Source: Alkalihalobacillus sp. AL-G
Lineage (GTDB): Bacteria > Bacillota > Bacilli > Bacillales > Fictibacillaceae
Direction of reading: 5' to 3'
DNA: 64,000 nt
Assembly (NCBI RefSeq): GCF_030643805.1
Contig: NZ_CP094656.1
Location: 3,658,001 to 3,722,000 of the forward strand
Both the position numbers and the translations under genes were made by a program. Each line of letters opens with the position of its first letter. Position 1 is the stretch's first letter. The notes beneath the pieces are model-generated. The model did no database searches. It had not been told where the DNA came from and saw nothing but the letters and a program-made list of their open reading frames with translations. Shown one piece after another: positions 27,059 through 36,944 of this stretch.

Positions 27059-28339
27059 TTATAATCTCCATAAAGTAATGTTATCTGAGCAACTATTCTT
27101 ATCAAGTTTACTCTTAATATCAACAACAATCCCGCGACCATGTTTAAGGACTCTATCAAATAACCCCCAATCCTCTTGCAAATATTGGTCGTGCGGAACA
27201 GCAAACACAACCGCATCAGCTGGTTTAAGTTCATCAATATCGACAAGATTAATACCGTATTCTTCAACAGCTTCATGCTTATCTGCCATTGAATCTGTGA
27301 CTTGTACTTCCACACCAAATTCCTGTAATTCTCTAATAACATCAATTACTTTTGAATTCCTTAAATCTGGTACATTTTCTTTAAATGTTAGTCCTAACAC
27401 AGTGACTCTTGAACCTTGAACTGGCATATTTTTATGAATCATTTGCTTAACCAGAGACGTTGCAATAAAACTGCCCATATCGTCATTTATCCGACGTCCA
27501 GCAAGAATTACTTGTGGATGATAGCCGATCATTTCAGCTTTATGTGTTAAATAATAAGGATCGACACCGATACAATGCCCCCCTACAAGTCCTGGTGAAA
27601 AGGGAAGGAAGTTCCACTTTGTTCCTGCAGCTTCCAGTACTTCTTTTGTATCAATATCTAACCTGTCAAAGATTACCGCTAGTTCGTTCATTAAAGCGAT
27701 GTTCAAGTCACGTTGAGTATTTTCAATTACCTTTGCAGCTTCTGCTGCTTTAATAGAGGATGCTCGGAAAACACCAGCTTCTACTACAGAACCATACACA
27801 TCAGCAATTATGTTAAGCACATCTTCATTTTGCCCGGAAACAACCTTCGTGATAGTTCTAAATGTGTGCTCTTTATCACCTGGATTTATCCGCTCAGGCG
27901 AATATCCAACATAAAAGTCTTCACCAGCTTTAAGACCTGATTTTTCTTCTAATACAGGTAAGCAAACCTCTTCTGTAGCCCCTGGATATACTGTAGATTC
28001 ATAAACTACAATTGTTCCTTTTGCTAGATTCTTACCAACTGTTTCAGACGCTTTTATTAAGGGTGTCAAATCAGGTTGTTTATTCTTACTTATTGGAGTA
28101 GGAACTGCAACAATAATAAAATCACAACTTTTAAGCTCGGTTGGTTCTGTAGTAAAATCAATGTTCGCTTCTTGTAAATCTTCTTCACTTACCTCATTTG
28201 TATAATCAATGTTTTCTTTTAAAGTATTAATACGTTTTAGATTTATATCGAAACCTATAATCTTATGTCTTTGACCAAAGGCAACAGCTACTGGTAGACC
28301 AACATACCCTAAGCCTACTAATCCAATTTTTCTATCCAT
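27059..28339 (-). CDS. Nucleotide-sugar 6-dehydrogenase, WbpA/TviB-like (UDP-GlcNAc or UDP-GalNAc)
   Basis: 426 residues. Rossmann loop LVGLGYVGLPVAVAFG, IIVAVPTP, YSPERINPGD, AEAAKVIENTQRDLNIALMN, catalytic GLVGGHCIGVDPYYL and LGLTFKENVPDLRNSK. The form GLVGGHCIGVDPYYL with AGRRINDDM is typical of the TviB/WbpA/WbpO subgroup, which oxidises UDP-HexNAc to the uronic acid; UDP-glucose cannot be excluded. The ATG overlaps the stop of the preceding epimerase by one base (TAATG), with GGGGTGA 7 nt upstream. This is the second such enzyme in the window; the one at 6.6 kb has the different GPGVGGHCIAVDP form. Confidence 0.9.
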   Translation of the reverse strand: MDRKIGLVGLGYVGLPVAVAFGQRHKIIGFDINLKRINTLKENIDYTNEVSEEDLQEANIDFTTEPTELKSCDFIIVAVPTPISKNKQPDLTPLIKASETVGKNLAKGTIVVYESTVYPGATEEVCLPVLEEKSGLKAGEDFYVGYSPERINPGDKEHTFRTITKVVSGQNEDVLNIIADVYGSVVEAGVFRASSIKAAEAAKVIENTQRDLNIALMNELAVIFDRLDIDTKEVLEAAGTKWNFLPFSPGLVGGHCIGVDPYYLTHKAEMIGYHPQVILAGRRINDDMGSFIATSLVKQMIHKNMPVQGSRVTVLGLTFKENVPDLRNSKVIDVIRELQEFGVEVQVTDSMADKHEAVEEYGINLVDIDELKPADAVVFAVPHDQYLQEDWGLFDRVLKHGRGIVVDIKSKLDKNSCSDNITLWRL

Positions 28340-29352
28340 TATAATTTCACCCCATAATAATCTATATACCAATCAATAAAATTACTGATACCATCTTTTA
28401 TGGCCATTTGTGGTTTAAAACCAATATCATTTGTTAAATCGTCGACATTTGCGAACGTTTCAGGAACATCTCCAGCTTGAAGAGGCATAAATTCCTTCTT
28501 TGCCTCTATTCCTAGCTTATCTTCAATCGCGTGAACAAAGTCCATAAGGTTGACCGGACTATTATTTCCAATGTTAAACACTTTGTATGGGGCATAGCTT
28601 GTTCCTGGGTCAGGACTTTTGCCGTTCCATTCAAGATTAGGTTCTGCCTTTTTCTTAGCTAAACGTTGGATACTTTCAACAATATCATCTACATAAGTAA
28701 AATCCCTCATCATCTTGCCATTATTGAAAATTTGGATCGGCTCACCATTTAAAATTGCTTTAGTGAATAAGAATAAGGCCATATCCGGTCTACCCCAAGG
28801 TCCATAAACAGTGAAAAATCTTAGCCCCGTAGTAGGAAGATTATACAAATGACTATATGTGTGAGCCATAAGTTCATTTGCTTTCTTAGTAGCCGCATAT
28901 AAACTCACTGGATGGTCAACGTTATCGTGAACAGAAAAAGGTAATTTAGTATTTGCACCATAAACAGAACTTGATGAAGCATATATTAGTTGTTCAACAT
29001 TATTATGTCGACATGCTTCAAGTATGTTCATAAACCCAACTACATTTGAATCAATATAAGCATGTGGATTTTTTAAACTGTATCTAACACCAGCTTGTGC
29101 GGCAAGATTAACTACAACATTTACTTTATTTTCCTCAAAAACTTGATTTATTTTGTCTTTGTCTTCAAGAGAAGCTTTTACAAATGAAAAATTTTTATAT
29201 TCTAACCTTTTAAGCCTGTCCTTTTTTAATCCTACATCATAGTAATTATTAAGATTATCGATCCCTATAACATTATTACCTTCTTTCATTAATCTCTTAG
29301 ATAGGTGTGATCCGATAAAACCCGCTGCACCTGTAACTAATATTGTCCTCAT
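28339..29352 (-). CDS. UDP-uronate 4-epimerase, CapI-like (extended SDR)
   Basis: 337 residues. [46 protein letters not shown] with catalytic Ser; [13 protein letters not shown] with Tyr-x3-Lys; [20 protein letters not shown]; and [18 protein letters not shown]. GRPDMAxxxFTKAI and [14 protein letters not shown] mark the UDP-glucuronate 4-epimerase (CapI/GAE) and related TviC/WbpP subgroup. It directly precedes the 6-dehydrogenase and is translationally coupled to it. The pair makes a UDP-uronic acid and its 4-epimer, as in Vi antigen (TviB/TviC) or capsules with GalA or GalNAcA. GAGGGG lies 5 nt before the ATG. Confidence 0.9.
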   Translation of the reverse strand: MRTILVTGAAGFIGSHLSKRLMKEGNNVIGIDNLNNYYDVGLKKDRLKRLEYKNFSFVKASLEDKDKINQVFEENKVNVVVNLAAQAGVRYSLKNPHAYIDSNVVGFMNILEACRHNNVEQLIYASSSSVYGANTKLPFSVHDNVDHPVSLYAATKKANELMAHTYSHLYNLPTTGLRFFTVYGPWGRPDMALFLFTKAILNGEPIQIFNNGKMMRDFTYVDDIVESIQRLAKKKAEPNLEWNGKSPDPGTSYAPYKVFNIGNNSPVNLMDFVHAIEDKLGIEAKKEFMPLQAGDVPETFANVDDLTNDIGFKPQMAIKDGISNFIDWYIDYYGVKL

Positions 29353-29362
29353 ATTTACCCCT

Positions 29363-30478
29363 CTAATCGTTATTTACTAGTCTGATATATTCATCCTCAA
29401 ATTTCGTCACCATACTATTTAACAAATATCTCTTTTTTAATATCATAAATCCATTTTCACCCATTGTTTCTGCAAGTTTAGGATTGTTAATTAAAGTTCG
29501 TATCGAATGAATAATATCATCAATATTTTTAGGTCTTATTAAAAGTCCATTCTCTCCGTGTTCTAACAATTCAGGAATACCCCCAACGCTAGTGCCTATA
29601 ATGGGTTTTTTCCCAGCCATTGCCTCTATTAATGCATTAGGTAACCCTTCCCAAAGAGATGGTAAAATGACTATATTGCTTTCTTTAATAATTTGAGGGA
29701 TATCTTCCCTAAAACCTAAAAAATATATTAAGTGCTCTATTTTTAGGTCCTTTGTTAATTTCTTTAAACTTTTGTCTAAGTCCCCTTTCCCAACAATGAA
29801 AACTTTAAAGTTCTTTTCCGTATTTTCTAAGGACGCAATTGCTTTAATTAAATAAATATGTCCTTTTACACTCCTTAGATTACCAATCATAGTAATAATA
29901 TTAGTATCACTATTTATACCGAATTCTTTTCTGACATATGGATTATTTTCTTTTCGCTGAAATTTTTCAAGATCAACCCCATTAGGTATACATGTTAACT
30001 TTCCTTCAGTTATTTTTTCTCGTCTTTTTAACATCTCAATTGCTGCTAGACTATTAGCTATATATCTTTTAACAAATATAGATGTCATTTTATCTGTATA
30101 GGATTGCCATTTTTTTCTGTTCTGGTCGATACTCCTTTGACCTGTAACTATAGTGCGGTTTCCAGTTAAATAACAAATTGGCCTTAATAACATATTCGCT
30201 CTAAAACCATAAATATTTACAATATCATACCTATTTTTTGTAAAATGGATGAACAATTTAATTAAAGCCTTGATTTTATTGGTTTTATTAAAGTAAAAAC
30301 ATTTAGCTTTTATATTTTTCTTTATTAATTTTTCTAAAATTGGCCCATCGTCATCTAATATACAAACTTCAGAAGCAAATCTTGAAGAATCCATGTTTGA
30401 AACAAGTGAATAAACTATAGATTCGGTTCCTCCAAAATCACTAGTACTCATAAATTGAAGGACTTTAATTTTTTCCAT
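29363..30478 (-). CDS. Glycosyltransferase family 4
   Basis: 371 residues, [23 protein letters not shown] at the N-terminus, [11 protein letters not shown] and [15 protein letters not shown] in the middle, [11 protein letters not shown], then [21 protein letters not shown] with the E-x7-E-like pair. AAGGAG lies 5 nt before the ATG. It is one of three GT4 enzymes in the operon, along with one GT2; together with the PglC-like starter they suggest a repeat of about four to five sugars. Donor unknown. Confidence 0.9.
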   Translation of the reverse strand: MEKIKVLQFMSTSDFGGTESIVYSLVSNMDSSRFASEVCILDDDGPILEKLIKKNIKAKCFYFNKTNKIKALIKLFIHFTKNRYDIVNIYGFRANMLLRPICYLTGNRTIVTGQRSIDQNRKKWQSYTDKMTSIFVKRYIANSLAAIEMLKRREKITEGKLTCIPNGVDLEKFQRKENNPYVRKEFGINSDTNIITMIGNLRSVKGHIYLIKAIASLENTEKNFKVFIVGKGDLDKSLKKLTKDLKIEHLIYFLGFREDIPQIIKESNIVILPSLWEGLPNALIEAMAGKKPIIGTSVGGIPELLEHGENGLLIRPKNIDDIIHSIRTLINNPKLAETMGENGFMILKKRYLLNSMVTKFEDEYIRLVNND

Positions 30479-30493
30479 AATAACTCCTTCATC

Positions 30494-31642
30494 TCACACA
30501 TCTTTATGGTCGTAACTTATTTCCTTGTATAACTGTAGGTAATTCTTTGATATTACATCTAGGTCAAAATTCCTCAATATAAAATTGTATGCTTGTTCAC
30601 CAAATCGTTCATAACCATCCTTAGCAATTAAAACCTGTAAAACTTTTGATAATGCATCTACTTTTTCCGCTTCGAATAATAGTCCATTAATATTGTTCTT
30701 AATTACATCCGGGTTGCCACCTACGTCACTGGCGATAATTGTTAGCTTGGAGGCCATTGCTTCTAATAGAGCATTGGATATTCCTTCGTACCTGGACGGT
30801 AATACAAAGAAATCTGCAACAGACAAATACTCATTTACATTGTTAACTTTTCCTTTATAAATAATAGAGCTGTCACTTAAATAAGATGAAATATTGATCG
30901 AACCATCGCCAAGAATTATTAAAGTACTGTTAACTTTATATTCCTCTTCAAGGTTAACCCAAGCATCTAACAAAATGTCTATACCTTTTACTTTTTCTAG
31001 TCGTCCAGCATATAAAAATAGCTTCTTATCCCTAGGTAAGGATAATTTATTTAGCATTACATTTTTTTCATCACTGTTATTCTCTTTATAGTTCTCTGTA
31101 TTTATTCCATTGGGTAAAAAATATATTTTTGATGCAGGAATTTTTACATCTAGTAAGTCTTTTTCAATTGCTTTACTTATAGCAATAAATTTAGAAATAT
31201 ATTTTCTCATAAATAAGACCTTTATTTTACCTAGTGCACCACTATGATATATTCGTTTAATTTCGCATCCAAGTTTATTTCCCCCTCCTGCTATCTTAGC
31301 AATAGAAGGAATGTTTGTAATAAAGGATGCTATTGATGCAGTAACACCTGGTGCACTCAATGCATGAGCATGTAGTATGTTAATCTTTTTATAATTCTTA
31401 ATAATATAAAATAAAGCCTTTATCATATAAATAATTGGTGCTAATTTAGGTAATGATGTTACTTTTAGCCGTTTAACACATATTCCATCAATTAATTCAT
31501 TTTTATCCAGCCCTTTATGCCATCTGGTTAATACAATAATTTCATGCCCCTGTTGGACTAACTTCGATCCAAGCCTTTGAGCTTGTGTTTCTGCACCACC
31601 AATTAATGGATAAAAGCTTGAAATTAACATTACAACTCTCAT
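30494..31642 (-). CDS. Glycosyltransferase family 4
   Basis: 382 residues. MRVVMLISSFYPLIGGAETQAQRL, a classic GT4 opening (FYPxxGGxE), HAHALSAPGVTASIA, LPNGINTENYK, LYAGRLEKVKGIDIL, and LPSRYEGISNALLEAMASKLTII. It overlaps the preceding acetyltransferase by 4 bp (ATGA), so the pair is coupled. GGGGAGAA lies 5 nt upstream. It transfers an unknown sugar to the growing lipid-linked repeat in the cytoplasm. Confidence 0.9.
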   Translation of the reverse strand: MRVVMLISSFYPLIGGAETQAQRLGSKLVQQGHEIIVLTRWHKGLDKNELIDGICVKRLKVTSLPKLAPIIYMIKALFYIIKNYKKINILHAHALSAPGVTASIASFITNIPSIAKIAGGGNKLGCEIKRIYHSGALGKIKVLFMRKYISKFIAISKAIEKDLLDVKIPASKIYFLPNGINTENYKENNSDEKNVMLNKLSLPRDKKLFLYAGRLEKVKGIDILLDAWVNLEEEYKVNSTLIILGDGSINISSYLSDSSIIYKGKVNNVNEYLSVADFFVLPSRYEGISNALLEAMASKLTIIASDVGGNPDVIKNNINGLLFEAEKVDALSKVLQVLIAKDGYERFGEQAYNFILRNFDLDVISKNYLQLYKEISYDHKDV

Positions 31643-32142
31643 TTAGATTCTCCCCAAAAATACTTGGTCAAGTATTCTCTCTTTGAAGAAACATTTTTTG
31701 GGTAAGGCGTAGCCTTTTGTTCAGACTTCCTGATATATTCTTCAACAGACATAATAACTCTTGCGGGGTTTCCTACAGCTACTGAGTTCGAGGGGATATC
31801 TTTTGTAACTACTGATCCAGCACCAACAACGCAATTATCTCCAATTTTAACGTTTGGCATAATAATTGAATTAATACCAACAAAACAGTTATTGCCCAAT
31901 TCTATTTTTCCGTATTTCTTTATATGATTAAGTTCTTTTCTGTGCCTAAATACCCATGTCCCTCCGTCATGAGTTATAAACTTAACTCCGCTAGTAATGG
32001 TAGACCTATCTCCTATTTTTATTAAATATGGTTCACTACCAAATGAAGGATTTCCCAGTATACGACATTTATCTCCAATATTTAAACCATTTTTTAATGC
32101 CTTTTTTATTTTATAATTTTGTATCCATTTAATGAGAACCAA
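31639..32142 (-). CDS. Left-handed beta-helix acyltransferase (hexapeptide family)
   Basis: 167 residues. Hexapeptide-repeat turns are seen in GDKCRILGNPSFGSEPYLIKIGD, ELGNNCFVGINSIIMPNVKIGDNC and VVGAGSVVTKDIPSNSVAVGNPARVI, with the catalytic His in FITHDGGTWVF (the WbbJ/CapG group). It should O- or N-acetylate a sugar of the repeat with acetyl-CoA. The start is TTG 32142 with AAGGGGGG 7 nt upstream; no ATG exists nearby. It follows asnB by 13 bp. Substrate unknown. Confidence 0.88.
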   Translation of the reverse strand: MVLIKWIQNYKIKKALKNGLNIGDKCRILGNPSFGSEPYLIKIGDRSTITSGVKFITHDGGTWVFRHRKELNHIKKYGKIELGNNCFVGINSIIMPNVKIGDNCVVGAGSVVTKDIPSNSVAVGNPARVIMSVEEYIRKSEQKATPYPKNVSSKREYLTKYFWGESK

Positions 32143-32155
32143 TGTGTTTCCCCCC

Positions 32156-34045
32156 TTACTTTTCTCTTTTAATTGATTCTAACCAAGCCTGAAACATTAA
32201 TACGTCCCATAACTGGCCATGCCAGTTATATTTAGAAGACTGATGTTCTTCCCATTTTCTCCTGATAATTTTTTCATTAAAAAAGCCTTCTTCACGTAAT
32301 CTGTTTGACGAAAGTAACTCTTCTCCCCACTCTCTTAAAGGTCCTCTAAGCCACTCTCCAATTGGTACATTAAAGCCGCTTTTGGGCCTATTAACTAATG
32401 ATTCGGGTAAATATTTATAAAGGACTTGCCGTAAAATCCACTTTCCTTGGTTATCACTTATTTTATATTTTGTCGGTAAGTGAATGGCAAAGTCAATAAT
32501 CCTATGGTCTAAAAGCGGAATACGAGATTCAAGGCTAACTCCCATGCTGGCACGATCTAATTTAACCAAAATGTCATCTCGAAGATACATCAATATATCA
32601 ACCAATTGCATCCATTTCAAAAAATCATCATTAGGATCCACTATATTACCATTTAGTTTTGTTAAAGGTTCTCTTGAACCATGAATTACTCTAGTTGGAT
32701 TGTCCCAGTGTGTTAAAAGCAGTTTATATAGTTCACTATCATTTCTAACTGACAGTAACCTCGAATAAATTTTACATCTTTCCGCAGGCATTACTGATAA
32801 TCCTGTTGAAAGAGCCTTTCTTAAGATAAATGGTATCCTATTAACAAAATTGTTTTTTTTTATTGTACTAAGATACCTATCGTATCCCCCAAATAATTCA
32901 TCTCCACCATCTCCAGATAATGAAACTGTTACACTTTCCCTCGCTAACTGTGAAACTAAAAATGTTGGTATTTGTGATGAGTCTGAAAAAGGTTCATCAT
33001 ATAGACTTGGTAATTTAGGGATAACATCCATCGCTTGTTCTGCAGTAACGTACAATTCTGTATGATCAGTGCCAAGATAATTAGCAATCTTTTTTGCATG
33101 AGTTGCTTCATTGAAGCCAGTTTCATTAAACCCTATAGTAAAAGTTTTTATAGGTTGGGAACTTTGGGATTGCATTATAGAAACAATAGTAGAAGAGTCA
33201 ATTCCACCTGATAAAAATGCACCCACAGGTACATCAGAAGCCAGCATCTGTTGATTGATAGATTGATTAATCAGGTTATCCAGTTCTTTAATAGATGTTT
33301 GTTCCTCATTATATGTGAAATTGCTTTTGCTTTTAAGCCGTTCTACAATTGACCAATAAGTAATAGTCTGTTGATTAAAAGAATCAGTATGAATTTTTAA
33401 AATGGTCCCTGGTTCTAATTTATATATCCCTTTATAAATTGAATAAGGTGTTGGAATATAGTTATGTCTCATATACAATGCAAGAGAATCTCTATCTATT
33501 TCATCATCAAAACTAGGGTGTTTCCTTAACGCCTTAAGTTCAGAGGCAAACAGAAAGGTATCTCCTTTCCAGCCGTAATACAACGGCTTTTCACCTATAC
33601 GATCACGAACTAAGTACAATTCCTTAGTATTTCTATCATAAAGAGCGAATGCAAACATACCAACAAACTTATTTACACAATGTTCCAAACCCCAAGTTTC
33701 TACTGCGGCTAAAATGACTTCAGTATCGGAATGTCCTTGAAAAACAGATTGTGAACTAGTCCTAAATAATTCTTCTTTTACATTGTGAAAGTTATATATT
33801 TCTCCATTAAAAGCAATAATATAACGCCCACTAAAGGACGCCATAGGTTGATGCCCACTTGGAGACAGGTCTATGATTGAAAGTCTTCTATGCCCAATGG
33901 TTAAACCACTATTATTTTCTATCCAGTAACCACTATCATCGGGCCCCCGATGTGAAATATTGTTAGTCATATCCTGTATAACTCTTTGATTATATTCACG
34001 TCCCATTTTTTGTCTTCTATTAATAAATCCAGCGAATCCACACAT
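32156..34045 (-). CDS. asnB: Asparagine synthase (glutamine-hydrolysing) family amidotransferase
   Basis: 629 residues. The Cys nucleophile is exposed at position 2 (MCGFAGF), then SHRGPDDSG, GHRRLSIIDLSPSG, FNGEIYN; the ATP-pyrophosphatase loop is GAFLSGGIDSSTIVSI, followed by SLSGDGGDELFGGYDRY and VKLDRASMGVSLESRIPLLD. The glutaminase domain releases ammonia that the synthase domain uses with ATP. In capsule and O-antigen clusters these homologues often amidate uronic acids; the neighbouring uronate pair (27-29 kb) makes that likely here. The ATG abuts the stop of the Wzy gene (TAGATG), with GGGGGAG upstream. It may alternatively make asparagine; context favours glycan modification. Confidence 0.9.
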   Translation of the reverse strand: MCGFAGFINRRQKMGREYNQRVIQDMTNNISHRGPDDSGYWIENNSGLTIGHRRLSIIDLSPSGHQPMASFSGRYIIAFNGEIYNFHNVKEELFRTSSQSVFQGHSDTEVILAAVETWGLEHCVNKFVGMFAFALYDRNTKELYLVRDRIGEKPLYYGWKGDTFLFASELKALRKHPSFDDEIDRDSLALYMRHNYIPTPYSIYKGIYKLEPGTILKIHTDSFNQQTITYWSIVERLKSKSNFTYNEEQTSIKELDNLINQSINQQMLASDVPVGAFLSGGIDSSTIVSIMQSQSSQPIKTFTIGFNETGFNEATHAKKIANYLGTDHTELYVTAEQAMDVIPKLPSLYDEPFSDSSQIPTFLVSQLARESVTVSLSGDGGDELFGGYDRYLSTIKKNNFVNRIPFILRKALSTGLSVMPAERCKIYSRLLSVRNDSELYKLLLTHWDNPTRVIHGSREPLTKLNGNIVDPNDDFLKWMQLVDILMYLRDDILVKLDRASMGVSLESRIPLLDHRIIDFAIHLPTKYKISDNQGKWILRQVLYKYLPESLVNRPKSGFNVPIGEWLRGPLREWGEELLSSNRLREEGFFNEKIIRRKWEEHQSSKYNWHGQLWDVLMFQAWLESIKREK

Positions 34046-35338
34046 CTAATCTCCCCCATTATGTAACTCTTTTGTTTCATTGAGTAGAAACTTAATGCAA
34101 AGGGGAAAAAATATAATCCCTTTCCATATAAAAGGCTCTTTAAGCTCGAACAAAAAGATGAGACATATAAAAAAAATGTATAAATATAGAAAAGCCTTAT
34201 TGTAAAATCTGTAAGCCCTCTTACTTGTTACATAGCTTGTCAAAAAATAAAAAATATATAAATATATCCCCACTGCTAATGGGAGTCCTAATACATACAA
34301 AGCTCTAACATAACCTGAATCATGGTTTTCCCACATAATATGGGTTCCAAAAATTAATTGTTGTAAATTCATCTCAGGGAGTTCTTGGCTTAACAAAACT
34401 CCAATGGATGAATTTGATAAATTAAATATAAAATCAAAAAAGTAAGAAAGATACCAAGAAAATTGTGGATTGATTTCGGTTAAAATATAAACAACAAAGG
34501 TTAATGTGGATCCACCTAAAACAAAATATAAAAACCTCTTTCTACATTTATATTTATGTAACATGGTCCCACTTACTTTAATATTCAATATAATTTTTGT
34601 CAGAGTATAGAAAAGTAAAATTAATATTGATATTAGAAAACCGGTTCTACCACTCGAAAAGCAAGAAACTAAAATTATTAAAATACTGAAGAAATCTCTC
34701 CTAACTAAGCTTTTGCCTTCAAGTTGTCTGAGCATAAGTAGTGAAATTATTCCATATGATTGTAAAAAAGATAACATTGCCCCCGAGGAAGCTGTAAAAC
34801 CAGGTGCTCTTGGGGAATGTAAATAATCCAAATTAGAGGACTCAGAAATATATAATATTGTCTTAAATAATATCCTTAATTCAGGAAACATAGCTGTTAA
34901 GATTATCAAGCACGATTGAAGGAAAACAATGAGATATATAGTCCTTAAAAACTTGTTTAAATCTTTAAAAAAACGTGCAGTCATATATGCAGCTGCATAA
35001 TAAAAAAAGAAAAAATTAAAAGAATAAAGAAAGAAACCATATTCATCGGATAAACCGTTTATTTGATTTACTATATAACCGGAGATAGAAAGTAACACAA
35101 ATAAAAAAAATACCATAAAGGAATTCCGGTGGTTCTTAAAAAGTTCCCAAAATATAAACTCTTTATATTTAATTACAAAATAAAGAAACAATGAAATAAA
35201 ATATATTCGGGTTCCATCTATTGGTATAGTGGTCAATTCTTCAGAAGGTCTTAAATTATAAAAAGCCAAAAAAAGTAGGCAAGAGAAAAAAAATATTTTA
35301 GGGTCCAATTTTAACTTTTGGAAATTTATTAAATGCAT
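34046..35338 (-). CDS. Wzy-type oligosaccharide repeat polymerase
   Basis: 430 residues, strongly hydrophobic with 10-12 membrane segments rich in Phe and Tyr, and no recognisable enzyme motif. A longer polar loop between about residues 295 and 340 (MWENHDSGYVRALYVLG) fits the periplasmic-type loop of Wzy proteins, which includes the typical HDSGYVRxLYVxG phrase. In a cluster with one Wzx flippase and several glycosyltransferases it is the natural polymerase candidate. AGGAGG is 8 nt before the ATG. Wzy proteins share little sequence, so this rests on topology, that phrase and context. Confidence 0.82.
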   Translation of the reverse strand: MHLINFQKLKLDPKIFFFSCLLFLAFYNLRPSEELTTIPIDGTRIYFISLFLYFVIKYKEFIFWELFKNHRNSFMVFFLFVLLSISGYIVNQINGLSDEYGFFLYSFNFFFFYYAAAYMTARFFKDLNKFLRTIYLIVFLQSCLIILTAMFPELRILFKTILYISESSNLDYLHSPRAPGFTASSGAMLSFLQSYGIISLLMLRQLEGKSLVRRDFFSILIILVSCFSSGRTGFLISILILLFYTLTKIILNIKVSGTMLHKYKCRKRFLYFVLGGSTLTFVVYILTEINPQFSWYLSYFFDFIFNLSNSSIGVLLSQELPEMNLQQLIFGTHIMWENHDSGYVRALYVLGLPLAVGIYLYIFYFLTSYVTSKRAYRFYNKAFLYLYIFFICLIFLFELKEPFIWKGIIFFPLCIKFLLNETKELHNGGD

Positions 35339-35356
35339 AATCCTTTCCTCCTACTA

Positions 35357-36307
35357 CTACTTGTACATACTAACAAATTTTTTTAACCTTCTTATTGCAA
35401 ATAACAACCTAGGAACATTTCGAAAATAATATAAAATTAAGTGTTGATAACCCCGTATTGATCCTAAATCAATACTTTTTTTAATCGCATCTCTAAAATC
35501 ATCATACATATTGTTATTCAAATAATACCAAGCTTGAGAATAATATAACTTTGCGAAGCCCTGTTTTACAGTTTCATCAGATACGTATTTCCTTGCGACA
35601 TTTAGCGTGTAAATCTGTTCATTAAATACGAGTTTCTTTTTTTCTTTTTTAAAAGATGTAATCCCATATGAGTGTTTCCTATATTCACCTAAAACATCAT
35701 CAATATAACCAATTTTACCGTGTCTAGCATTTTCGATATGAAACAACCAATCAATAATAAAATGGTTATTTGGATTTAAGCCTTCTCCAACTGCACTCCT
35801 TCTAAACATCTTAGAACAATGTGCAAAATAAGTCCCATGTTTCACCAAATCATCTATTGTACCAACATCTAATTTGAACTTTTCATTAAAAAAATATAAT
35901 GTTTGATTAGTTTCCGAATCAAAGACTCTAACATTATGGCAACATAATGCGAAACCAGGGTTTTCGTCTAAAAACTTAACTTGTTTTTGCAACTTTAAAG
36001 GAAGCATCCGATCATCACCGTCTAAATGTGCAATATACATGCCAGAACATTTTTGTAAAACTTCATTAAAGTTTCTTAATATCCCAACATTTTCATCTCT
36101 TAAGATTGGTTTAATTATATTGGGGTATCTTTTCTTATACTGGAGAATTAATTCCTTAGTTCTATCAGTCGAACAGTCATCACCAATAACAATTTCATAT
36201 TTAAAATCAACGTCTTGTTCTAAAATACTATCGAGCGCTTCCTTTATATATTTCTCATGGTTATATGTCAATACGCATACACTTACTTTTATATTATTTT
36301 CATACAT
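35357..36307 (-). CDS. Glycosyltransferase family 2
   Basis: 316 residues, GT-A fold. VSVCVLTYNHEKYIKEALDSIL, VIGDDCSTDRTKELI, and the metal-binding DxD-like motif AHLDGDDRMLPLKL near residue 90. An acceptor segment near residue 180 has IDWLFHIENARHGK. It uses AAAGGA 9 nt upstream and overlaps the acetyltransferase gene by 8 bp. It adds one sugar to the lipid-linked repeat. Similar enzymes can use rare amino sugars, so it might be the transferase for the 4-acetamido sugar made upstream; that is a guess. Confidence 0.9.
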   Translation of the reverse strand: MYENNIKVSVCVLTYNHEKYIKEALDSILEQDVDFKYEIVIGDDCSTDRTKELILQYKKRYPNIIKPILRDENVGILRNFNEVLQKCSGMYIAHLDGDDRMLPLKLQKQVKFLDENPGFALCCHNVRVFDSETNQTLYFFNEKFKLDVGTIDDLVKHGTYFAHCSKMFRRSAVGEGLNPNNHFIIDWLFHIENARHGKIGYIDDVLGEYRKHSYGITSFKKEKKKLVFNEQIYTLNVARKYVSDETVKQGFAKLYYSQAWYYLNNNMYDDFRDAIKKSIDLGSIRGYQHLILYYFRNVPRLLFAIRRLKKFVSMYK

Positions 36308-36944
36308 CCTCTACAATCCTTTGAAATACAGCAGGAACACCAGCAAATAATGTATTGTTAGGAACGTCATCTTTTACAAACGCCCCACCACCAATCAATG
36401 CAGATTTCCCTATTGTTATTTTTTCTCTTACTGAAGCTCCAGTGCCTATATAAGCTTTCTCTCCAATTTTGATATTTCCACTAATATTCACACCAGGACT
36501 TACTGTAGAATAGTCGCCAATGTTACAATCATGTCCAATAGTAACCTTCCTATTTACTATGACAAAGTCACCTATTTCAATATTTACCGTTAATATTACA
36601 CCTTCACAGATAATACTCCCTTTACCAATTACGTTTCTTTTTGATATATAAACATTTGGATGTATAATTGGATCAGAAAAATCAAAACCATATTCTAAAG
36701 TTTTCTTAACAAATCTTTCCTTTAAAGTAGGGGACCCAACAGAAGAACATACTATTTTAACTCGACCTCTTAAGTTTAGGATGTCATCAATGTCTCCTAA
36801 TACAGGAAGATCATTCACTATTTTCCCTTTCATTTCTTTCCTTTCATCTAGATAGCCAATAATCTCTAAACCAATTTGTTCACATAAGTGGCTCACTTCT
36901 CTTGCATGTCCACCACATCCCCATAATATAAGCTTATCTGACAT
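36300..36944 (-). CDS. NeuD/PglD-type sugar acetyltransferase (VioB-like)
   Basis: 214 residues. N-terminal nucleotide-binding part with LILWGCGGHAREVSHLCE and IIGYLDERKE, the PglD/NeuD signature; C-terminal left-handed beta-helix from about residue 95 with VTIGHDCNIGDYSTVSPG (catalytic His) and KIGEKAYIGTGASVREKITIG. It lies just after the VioA-like aminotransferase and overlaps it by 11 bp. Such enzymes N-acetylate a UDP- or dTDP-4-amino-4,6-dideoxy sugar with acetyl-CoA. With RmlA and RmlB upstream, dTDP-Qui4N is the likely substrate. Confidence 0.9.
   Translation of the reverse strand: MSDKLILWGCGGHAREVSHLCEQIGLEIIGYLDERKEMKGKIVNDLPVLGDIDDILNLRGRVKIVCSSVGSPTLKERFVKKTLEYGFDFSDPIIHPNVYISKRNVIGKGSIICEGVILTVNIEIGDFVIVNRKVTIGHDCNIGDYSTVSPGVNISGNIKIGEKAYIGTGASVREKITIGKSALIGGGAFVKDDVPNNTLFAGVPAVFQRIVEDV

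Noticed and set aside
27025-27345. Minus-strand frame overlapping the UDP-sugar dehydrogenase end
   Set aside because: It lies in another frame of the dehydrogenase gene, has no ribosome site and no family motif.
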